DNA of 10,579 bases from JBEKCP01 sp050014815 (GTDB taxonomy: Bacteria; Planctomycetota; Planctomycetia; Pirellulales; Thermoguttaceae): assembly GCA_050014815.1 (NCBI GenBank), contig JBEKCP010000140.1, positions 1-10,579 on the forward strand. Reading direction: 5' to 3'. Below the pieces are notes generated by a model that was not told the DNA's origin, did not search any database, and saw only the letters and a list, made by a program, of their open reading frames with translations. Shown here one piece after another: positions 1-4,563 of this stretch (its first letter is position 1; the number at the start of each line of letters is the position of its first letter). Position numbers and translations under genes: made by a program.

Positions 1-7
1 TGGCGTA

Positions 8-802
8 ATGTCCCGATCCACTTTGTTTGCCCCCGAAGACATGGCACTCGAATTGCAACGAGACGGATACCCGCGTCGCAACTGGTGGGACGTTGCCGAA
101 TTGCTCTCCCGCCAGACATTTCAGGTCCAGCGTGTCAATTGCTGCGGGACCGCATTCCTCGTGTCACAAGGAATTGAAGAAGGCTCGTCGCTTCGTCACT
201 ACTGCTTCGCAACCGCTTGGCATGTCATCCATGACATCCTTGACGATGAGCGATTCACTCTATGGCGTTCCTTCGACAGAACAGCGATTTGTGGGGAAAC
301 AGACCGAATTGCGACCGCACGTCTTGGGCCACCCTTATTTGACTTGGGCTTCCTATTTCTCCGCACAACGGATAAGCTACTCCCTCTTGAGGACATGTTG
401 CCAGTGCGTGGCCTGAAAACGTTTCCCTCGCTGGGGGAGAACCTCGGCTGGTATGGTTATCCAGGAAGTCTCGGGCAGGAACCCATGTTCTGCCGGGGGA
501 CGCTGGCATGCTTTAAGAGCAATCCCCATTGTTACCTCATCAATGGCGTGGCGTATCCAGGGATGAGCGGGGCACCGGTTGCAGATCAATACGGTTGGGT
601 GGTCGGTGTCGTATCACAATGGTGGGAGGACGGGACCCTACCGCAGATTCCAGGGATGCTGCAAGCGGCGCCAAGCGCCATGATTCGGCATGTGCCGGAA
701 GATCGAATGCTCGCACGGGTGGTCGATACGCGGCCCGAACAGGTTCCCGGAGAGGAGTCGGATGGAGGCGCGAGTATGCCTTTCACGCCGCCTAACTCGT
801 AG
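8..802 (+). CDS. Trypsin-like (S1/S46-fold) serine protease domain protein, cytoplasmic
   Basis: A 264-residue protein with the three catalytic motifs of a trypsin-fold peptidase in the right order: His72 in ATAWHV, Asp112 in FDLGFL and Ser187 in YPGMSGAPV. An N-terminal strand, CCGTAFLV (residues 45-52), matches the usual SGTAFLV-type strand before the catalytic His. No signal peptide or membrane segment is visible, so it is probably cytoplasmic, unlike DegP/HtrA proteins, and there is no PDZ domain. The C-terminal 30 residues look disordered. Substrate and role are unknown. GC in sampled lines is about 50-53 percent against about 68 percent in the main operon, which suggests an accessory or acquired gene. 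It converges on mazEF. The frame is open to the left window edge and no ribosome binding site can be checked in the 7 visible bases, so the true start may lie upstream or at Met12. The protease fold is well supported; the function is not. Confidence 0.8.
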   Translation: MSRSTLFAPEDMALELQRDGYPRRNWWDVAELLSRQTFQVQRVNCCGTAFLVSQGIEEGSSLRHYCFATAWHVIHDILDDERFTLWRSFDRTAICGETDRIATARLGPPLFDLGFLFLRTTDKLLPLEDMLPVRGLKTFPSLGENLGWYGYPGSLGQEPMFCRGTLACFKSNPHCYLINGVAYPGMSGAPVADQYGWVVGVVSQWWEDGTLPQIPGMLQAAPSAMIRHVPEDRMLARVVDTRPEQVPGEESDGGASMPFTPPNS

Positions 803-895
803 CATTCGATTTGCGTTTAGGTGGCCGACTGGCGGTGCTCGACGAAGCATTGTCCTGTGACTGCGCCCAATCCTCCAGGCCGCAACGCGTTTCGC

Positions 896-1234
896 TCAGC
901 CGAGCAGCAGTGAAACCATTGTGATGGCCTGTTGCACGATGTCGCTCGGCGCCTGGCCGATCCGCCTGACGTTTCGGGCACGCCAGTCCAGGCTCTTGAC
1001 CTGATCCGCCAGGATCACCCCGGCAAGCTTCAGGCCGGCAGGTAGCGCGGCTTCGAACGGATAGCCTTTGGACTGACTGGTAATGGGGCAGAAGAGCGCC
1101 AAACCGGTCCTCTCGTTGTACGCCTTCGGCGACAGCACGATCGCCGGTCGGTGTCCCGCTTGCTCGTGGCCGGCCTGCGGGTCGAAGTCGAGCCAAACGA
1201 AATCGCCCCGGTCGGGGACGTAGCGCCGGGGCAT
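896..1234 (-). CDS. mazF: MazF-type mRNA interferase toxin
   Basis: A 112-residue ribosome-independent endoribonuclease toxin of the MazF/PemK family, acting in the cytoplasm on single-stranded mRNA. The protein is close to E. coli MazF (111 residues) along its length: RYVPDRGDFVWLDFDP, EQAGHRPAIVLSP, TSQSKGYPFE and LADQVKSLDWRAR are all present. The known functional positions are kept at the same numbers (Glu24, Arg29, Thr52). Such close similarity suggests, by inference only, cleavage at ACA as in E. coli MazF. The start codon shares one base with the mazE stop (TAATG), and a strong GGGAGGT ribosome binding site lies 6 nt upstream (1241-1247), so translation is probably coupled to mazE. The mazF coding strand contains five ACA triplets, three of them near its 3' end (at about 920, 930 and 940). 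No truncation or frameshift is seen. Confidence 0.95.
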   Translation of the reverse strand: MPRRYVPDRGDFVWLDFDPQAGHEQAGHRPAIVLSPKAYNERTGLALFCPITSQSKGYPFEAALPAGLKLAGVILADQVKSLDWRARNVRRIGQAPSDIVQQAITMVSLLLG

Positions 1235-1476
1235 TACCAGACCTCCCGCCCAACCGGCCGCCCGAAGGATATTTCCCCGTGCAAGTTCTCGGGGGTAATT
1301 CGGCTCAAGAGCTCGCCCAGGCTCAACGGCTTATCTCGAACGGGCTCGATGACCAGGCGGCCCGCCTCAGCCCGCAGGTCCACCTCGCCGCCTTCTTCCA
1401 CCTGAATGTCCCGGGCGAGCACCTTGGGAATTCGGACCCCCAGGCTGTTCCCCCATTTTTGGACCTTGGCAATCAT
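1234..1476 (-). CDS. mazE: MazE-type antitoxin, AbrB/SpoVT-like DNA-binding fold
   Basis: An 80-residue antitoxin that should neutralise MazF and, with it, repress the operon. The N-terminal swapped-hairpin DNA-binding motif is clear: VQKWGNSLGVRIPK, residues 5-18. The C-terminal toxin-binding tail is very close to that of E. coli MazE, with LVIEPVR, ITPENLH and the terminal EVW conserved (E. coli MazE has 82 residues). The ATG at 1476 was chosen because a perfect GGAGG ribosome binding site sits 7 nt upstream (1484-1488) and the protein then starts like its family. A longer reading starting at 1509 would run through the predicted -10 box and adds no homologous residues. It is the first gene of the pair, as usual for mazEF. 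Confidence 0.95.
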   Translation of the reverse strand: MIAKVQKWGNSLGVRIPKVLARDIQVEEGGEVDLRAEAGRLVIEPVRDKPLSLGELLSRITPENLHGEISFGRPVGREVW

Positions 1477-1488
1477 CGCGGAGCCTCC

Positions 1489-1507
1489 GTATACACAATG
1501 AGTATAC
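1489..1507. promoter_or_regulatory. Probable MazE/MazEF operator: paired GTATAC sites
   Basis: Two identical 6-bp palindromes, GTATAC at 1489-1494 and 1502-1507, are separated by 7 bp, so they recur every 13 bp. One overlaps the predicted -10 box and the other the predicted transcription start. E. coli MazE and MazEF bind palindromic elements overlapping their promoter and repress it; by analogy this pair is the likely autoregulatory operator. The placement is seen directly; the binding is inferred. Confidence 0.6.
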
Positions 1508-1529
1508 ATGTTCGGACCGCCGGCGTCAA
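1501..1529 (-). promoter_or_regulatory. Sigma-70-type promoter of mazEF
   Basis: On the minus strand, TTGACG (1524-1529) is followed after exactly 17 nt by TATACT (1501-1506). This is a near-consensus housekeeping promoter, rare in such GC-rich DNA. Transcription would start near 1493-1495, giving a leader of roughly 18 nt that holds the GGAGG site and then the mazE ATG at 1476. The position directly in front of mazE and the overlap with the twin GTATAC site support the call. No experiment backs it. Confidence 0.75.
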
Positions 1530-1540
1530 GCGGCAGTAAT

Positions 1541-1681
1541 CTTTTGCGTCTTTGCGCCTTTGCGGCTTTGCGTGAAATACTCCCATCCTGAACCGATACC
1601 CTTGCAAGTGGCCCGTCGCGAAGGCAACGCCGAGAGCGGGAGGGATATCACGCAAAGGCGCCAGGGCGCAAAGACGCAAGA
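1541..1681. repeat. Inverted repeat built of an 8-bp periodic GCGNCTTT motif
   Basis: The left arm (1541-1575) reads as tandem 8-mers GCGTCTTT, GCGCCTTT, GCGGCTTT, GCGTGAAA starting at 1546. The right arm (1648-1681) is its imperfect reverse complement, with CGCAAAGGCG and GGCGCAAAGACGCAAG as the main blocks. About 72 bp separate the arms. The element fills most of the 187 bp between mazE and the aldolase stop, lies downstream of the aldolase, and could fold in its transcript. The reverse reading gives HAKPQRRKDAK, a peptide often seen in spurious hypothetical proteins that derive from such dispersed repeats (from memory, not searched). No protein is predicted here. Confidence 0.7.
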
Positions 1682-1696
1682 AAGTGGGGCCGCGGC

Positions 1697-2677
1697 TTAT
1701 TTCTTCAGCGTTTTTCGGACCGCTTCGAGCTGGCCGGCCGAGCCGAGCTTCGTGTTCTTGTGTACGATGTAGTCGGCGTAGGCCTGCATGAAGACCTTCC
1801 CCGGCGGGCGGAGATCGAAATTGGCCGGGTCGTCGCGGAACGCCTCGCGATGGATCGCGCACCAGACCAGCCGGCCGTCGGTGTCGATGTTGACCTTGCA
1901 GACGCCCAGCTTGGCGGCCGGCAGATACTGGTTCTCGTCGACGCCGCTGGTGGCCTGCATCTTGCCGCCGGCGTTGTTGATCCGGTCGACCCACTCCTTC
2001 GGGACGCTGCTGGAGCCGTGCATCACCAGGGGGAAGTTCTTGGGCGCCGCCTTCTGGATCTCGGCCAGCCGGTCCAGGTGGAGCCCCTGCTTGCCGGCGA
2101 ACTTGTAGGCCCCGTGCGAGGTGCCGATCGCCACGGCCAGCGAGTCGCAGCCGCTCTTGGCGATGAACTCGGCGGCCTCGGCCGATTCCGTCAGGCAGAC
2201 GCTCCCCGTAACGTCCTCCTCGACCCCGCCGAGCTGTCCCAGCTCCGCCTCGACCACGATGCCCTTGGCATGGGCCCGGTCGGCCACTCGCCGCGTGATC
2301 TCGATGTTCTTCTCGAACTTCTCGTGCGAGGCGTCGATCATCACCGAGCTGTAGAAGCCGCTCTGGATGCAATCCATGCAGACCTCCTCCGTGCCATGGT
2401 CCAGGTGGACCGCGAAGAGCACCTCGGGAAACACCTCGTCGGCCGTCCGGATCATCGCCTCCAAGAACCGCTTGTCCGAGTAGGACCGGGCGCCGCGGGA
2501 GATCTGAAGGATAAACGGGGCACTGAGGTCCTGCCGGACCGGATCGCTGTTGGAACCCGACTTGCCCAGGTTTCCGCGAAACAGGCCCACCGTCTGCTCG
2601 AGGTTGTTGATGTTGTACGCACCGACGGCATAGTTGCCGTAGGCGTGCCGGAACAATTCCTTGGTTGTGACAATCAT
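1697..2677 (-). CDS. fba: Class II fructose-bisphosphate aldolase (zinc-dependent)
   Basis: A 326-residue metal-dependent aldolase, expected to cleave fructose 1,6-bisphosphate into glyceraldehyde 3-phosphate and dihydroxyacetone phosphate in glycolysis and to run in reverse in gluconeogenesis. Visible family marks: NYAVGAYNINN (15-25), HLDHG with catalytic Asp93 and zinc ligand His94, EAELGQLGG (143-151), zinc ligands His188 in GTSHGAYK and His220 in MHGSSSVP, and the phosphate-binding NIDTD (263-267). Start ATG at 2677 has a weak AGGA about 8 nt upstream. An unusual stretch, about residues 36-51 (NLGKSGSNSDPVRQDL), lengthens the loop between the first helix and the strand APFILQIS compared with typical relatives. 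It is monocistronic, divergent from the zinc-ribbon gene. Tagatose-bisphosphate specificity cannot be excluded from sequence alone. Confidence 0.93.
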   Translation of the reverse strand: MIVTTKELFRHAYGNYAVGAYNINNLEQTVGLFRGNLGKSGSNSDPVRQDLSAPFILQISRGARSYSDKRFLEAMIRTADEVFPEVLFAVHLDHGTEEVCMDCIQSGFYSSVMIDASHEKFEKNIEITRRVADRAHAKGIVVEAELGQLGGVEEDVTGSVCLTESAEAAEFIAKSGCDSLAVAIGTSHGAYKFAGKQGLHLDRLAEIQKAAPKNFPLVMHGSSSVPKEWVDRINNAGGKMQATSGVDENQYLPAAKLGVCKVNIDTDGRLVWCAIHREAFRDDPANFDLRPPGKVFMQAYADYIVHKNTKLGSAGQLEAVRKTLKK

Positions 2678-2799
2678 GAGCTTCGTCCTGGTACTGACAA
2701 TCCGTGGAGGTCGCAGCGAATCATTGTAGGTTCTTTTTCAGCCCGCGGGGAGCCCTCCCGTCGCAGAACCCGGCCCAGGTCCGCGGACGACCCCCGCGG

Positions 2800-2900
2800 T
2801 AGGGTGGGTCGAGCGCAGCGAGCCCCACCAGGAATTACACGAAATCCTATTGGTGGGGCTCGCCGACCATGCTTCGCACGGTGCCCGTCGACCCACCCTA
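2800..2900. repeat. Nested palindromic repeat element (TAGGGTGGGTCGA type)
   Basis: The outer arms are perfect: TAGGGTGGGTCGA (2800-2812) and its reverse complement (2888-2900). An inner perfect pair, CGAGCCCCACCA (2819-2830) and its reverse complement (2851-2862), is nested within, and the central loop (AGGAATT/AAATCCT) can pair weakly. The roughly 100-bp element lies between the divergent aldolase and zinc-ribbon genes and encodes nothing convincing. Similar GTAGGGTGGG palindromes are, from general knowledge, widely dispersed in several bacterial phyla. It may be a non-autonomous mobile or REP-like element; no target-site duplication was recognised. In the rest of the 2678-2973 gap only a possible weak promoter was seen. 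Confidence 0.75.
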
Positions 2901-2902
2901 CA

Positions 2903-2931
2903 TTGTTCCCGCAACAGAAATTGATTAGGAT
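2903..2931 (+). promoter_or_regulatory. Possible promoter of the zinc-ribbon gene
   Basis: TTGTTC (2903-2908) and TAGGAT (2926-2931) are spaced by 17 nt, with a predicted start near 2938 and a short leader to the ATG at 2974. The hexamers match consensus at only 3 and 4 of 6 positions. The candidate begins just outside the nested repeat, leaving the intact gene a promoter of its own. The support is weak. Confidence 0.3.
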
Positions 2932-2973
2932 AGATGGTAAGGGACTGCACAGGTCCAACCGGGGAGACGTGTC

Positions 2974-3318
2974 ATGCCGATTCGCGTCGTCTGTCCGAAT
3001 GGCCATGCCCTTCAGGTGAAGAGCGAGTGGGCAGGCAAGAGCGGGCTGTGCCCGGTGTGCAAGGTTCGGATCCAGATCCCGACACCGTCCGAGGAGGATT
3101 TCTCGGAGGAGTCGATCATGAGCCTCCTTGGACGTCCCGAGGCGGCGCCGAAGCCTGCCGGCAAGCCGTCTTCCAAGCCGGCGACGGGCGTGTCGGCGAC
3201 CAATGGGCGTCAGCAACCGCCGAAGAAGGCTTGCGACAAGTGCAAACAGGAGGTCCCGAAGGCAATGACCATCTGTCCGCACTGCCACACCTTCATCGGC
3301 AATACCGAGGATCGCTGA
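2974..3318 (+). CDS. Small protein with two zinc-binding modules (zinc ribbon)
   Basis: A 114-residue protein of unknown function. An N-terminal module has CPNGH (Cys7, His11) and CPVC (Cys26, Cys29), and the C-terminal module is a compact zinc ribbon, CDKC (Cys87, Cys90) and CPHC (Cys101, Cys104). They are joined by a Pro/Lys/Ala-rich, probably disordered linker (residues 37-85). No signal peptide or membrane segment is seen, so it is likely cytoplasmic. Proteins starting with a CPxGH...CPxC finger are frequent in Planctomycetota (general knowledge). The ATG is supported by GGGGAG at 2961-2966, 7 nt upstream. Nucleic-acid or protein binding is possible but is inference. It is divergent from fba and about 200 bp ahead of phoH, in the same direction. 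Confidence 0.8.
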   Translation: MPIRVVCPNGHALQVKSEWAGKSGLCPVCKVRIQIPTPSEEDFSEESIMSLLGRPEAAPKPAGKPSSKPATGVSATNGRQQPPKKACDKCKQEVPKAMTICPHCHTFIGNTEDR

Positions 3319-3452
3319 GGGCGTCTCGCTGCCGCGCGGAGCGTCGCAGGGGGCGTGCGAACCGTCTGACGAGTCGAGCCACAACTCGTTTCGCACTATA
3401 ACTTTACGCAATACGGACTGCCGCCCGCTAGTCGCTTCGGGGTTCTACTGGC

Positions 3453-3458
3453 TATACT
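3453..3458 (+). promoter_or_regulatory. Possible -10 box ahead of phoH
   Basis: TATACT lies 60 bp before the phoH start, in the only AT-rich patch of the 199-bp gap between the zinc-ribbon gene and phoH. No good -35 hexamer is found at 16-18 nt, so the assignment is weak. A 6-bp hairpin (ACGAGT at 3369-3374, ACTCGT at 3384-3389) upstream could end the preceding transcript, but it lacks a T tract. Confidence 0.3.
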
Positions 3459-3517
3459 ATAGCTATGACCCGGTTCGTTGGGCCCTTGCGCCGGCGGCAA
3501 GCGACGGCGCGATTTGG

Positions 3518-4489
3518 ATGAGCGAAGCAGACATCTCGGTCGTTGATTCTAAAGACCTCGTCACATTATTCGGCACGTGCGATCAGCACGTGCGGCGGAT
3601 TCGGGACGCGTTGGGGGTTAGTATCTCCGTGCGCAACGGCCGGGTCCACGTCGAAGGAGCGCAGCACCCGGTGGCCCAGGCAACGGAGGTCCTCGAAGAG
3701 CTTCAGGCCTACGCCCAGCGGCACGGCCAGTTGGCGCCGGAGGACGTGGCGCGTGCCCTGGCGGGCGTCGACAGCGGAGAGGCCGCGACCACGCATCCGC
3801 CACTGGTGGTGTTCATGCCCGGACGGCTGATACGTCCCCGGACGCCCGGACAGGCCCGCTACGTCGAGGCCATCGCCGAGAGCGGCGTGGTGCTTTGCCA
3901 GGGGCCGGCCGGCACCGGCAAGACCTACCTGGCGGTGGCGGCGGCCGTGGCGGCGCTGCGGGCCCAGCGAATCCGCAAGCTCGTGCTCGTCCGCCCCGCG
4001 GTCGAGGCCGGCGAGAGCCTCGGCTTCCTGCCCGGCGACCTCCAGGCCAAAATCAATCCCTACCTGCGGCCGCTGATGGACGCCCTGCACGAGATGATGG
4101 ACCACGACCTCATCCAGCGCTACCGCGAGCAGGACCTGATCGAAGTGATCCCCCTGGCCTACATGCGGGGCCGCACGCTCAACGAGGCCTTCATCATCCT
4201 CGACGAGGCCCAGAACACGACCGTCGCCCAGATGAAGATGTTCCTGACGCGGATGGGCGTCGGGTCGAAGATCGTGGTCTCCGGCGACACGACGCAGATC
4301 GACTTGCCGCCGCACACCCGCAGCGGGCTGGTCGACGCCTTGGATCGCCTGGCCGGCATCGAGGGCGTCGGCCGGGTCAAGCTCGGCCGCGCCGACATCG
4401 TCCGCCATGCGCTGGTCCAACGGATCGTCCATGCCTACGAGCGCGGACCGGCGAAGCGGCAACCCCCTAACCCCAATAACCGCGGATGA
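3518..4489 (+). CDS. phoH: PhoH-family ATPase (YbeZ type)
   Basis: A 323-residue cytoplasmic P-loop ATPase. Residues 11-70 form the KH-like N-terminal region typical of YbeZ (LFGTCDQHVRRIRDALGV, then GRVHVEG). The ATPase domain has Walker A GPAGTGKT (129-136), the PhoH signature VRPAVEAGESLGFLPGD (158-174), Walker B FIILDEAQN (225-233) and sensor VVSGDTTQIDLP (253-264). In other bacteria YbeZ works with the endoribonuclease YbeY in rRNA maturation and RNA quality control, and ybeY lies two genes downstream here. The start ATG at 3518 has only a weak GGCG-like site upstream. The last residues (NPNNRG) run into a 14-bp tandem repeat that contains the TGA stop, so this tail may be repeat-derived rather than functional. 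First gene of the apparent operon. Confidence 0.95.
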   Translation: MSEADISVVDSKDLVTLFGTCDQHVRRIRDALGVSISVRNGRVHVEGAQHPVAQATEVLEELQAYAQRHGQLAPEDVARALAGVDSGEAATTHPPLVVFMPGRLIRPRTPGQARYVEAIAESGVVLCQGPAGTGKTYLAVAAAVAALRAQRIRKLVLVRPAVEAGESLGFLPGDLQAKINPYLRPLMDALHEMMDHDLIQRYREQDLIEVIPLAYMRGRTLNEAFIILDEAQNTTVAQMKMFLTRMGVGSKIVVSGDTTQIDLPPHTRSGLVDALDRLAGIEGVGRVKLGRADIVRHALVQRIVHAYERGPAKRQPPNPNNRG

Positions 4490-4549
4490 ATATCCGCGGA
4501 TGAATATCCGCGGATAGAATTCCGCGGATCAGCTTTCGCGGATTGCGAG
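4480..4549 (+). repeat. Five tandem 14-bp units (CCGCGGATGAATAT type) at the phoH/HD-gene junction
   Basis: Units start at 4480, 4494, 4508, 4522 and 4536, an exact 14-bp period. The core CCGCGGAT is intact in units 1-4 and is TCGCGGAT in unit 5. The last six bases drift from GAATAT (units 1 and 2) to GAATT-like and then unrelated. Units 2 and 3 contain the 10-bp palindrome ATCCGCGGAT. The array includes the phoH TGA (4487-4489) and ends 14 bp before the ATG of the next gene. Units can pair with one another in RNA. Since 14 is not a multiple of 3, the array is not a coding repeat. Function is unknown. Confidence 0.9.
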
Positions 4550-4563
4550 AAGACGCCAACACC

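Noticed and set aside
803..895. Possible bidirectional terminator between the protease gene and mazF
   Set aside because: No convincing stem-loop with a T tract was found in these 93 bp.
1477..1509. Longer mazE start at 1509
   Set aside because: It would overlap the -10 box and operator, has no ribosome binding site, and adds residues absent in MazE proteins; GGAGG supports the ATG at 1476.
2723..2728. TACAAT as a -10 box for fba on the minus strand
   Set aside because: No -35-like hexamer lies at 16-18 nt upstream, so it was not listed as a promoter.
1760..3019. Open frame of 419 codons on the plus strand opposite fba
   Set aside because: The minus strand encodes a complete aldolase; this frame also runs through the nested repeat and into another gene, with no recognisable domain.
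3369..3389. ACGAGT/ACTCGT hairpin as a terminator of the zinc-ribbon gene
   Set aside because: The stem is only 6 bp with a 9-nt loop and no T tract follows.
4480..4549. CRISPR-like array
   Set aside because: Units are 14 bp and directly adjacent with no spacers, and no cas genes are present.
4543..4563. TTG start for pgpH at 4543
   Set aside because: The codon lies in the last unit of the 14-bp repeat and no ribosome binding site precedes it. ATG at 4564 was preferred, though the case is not settled.
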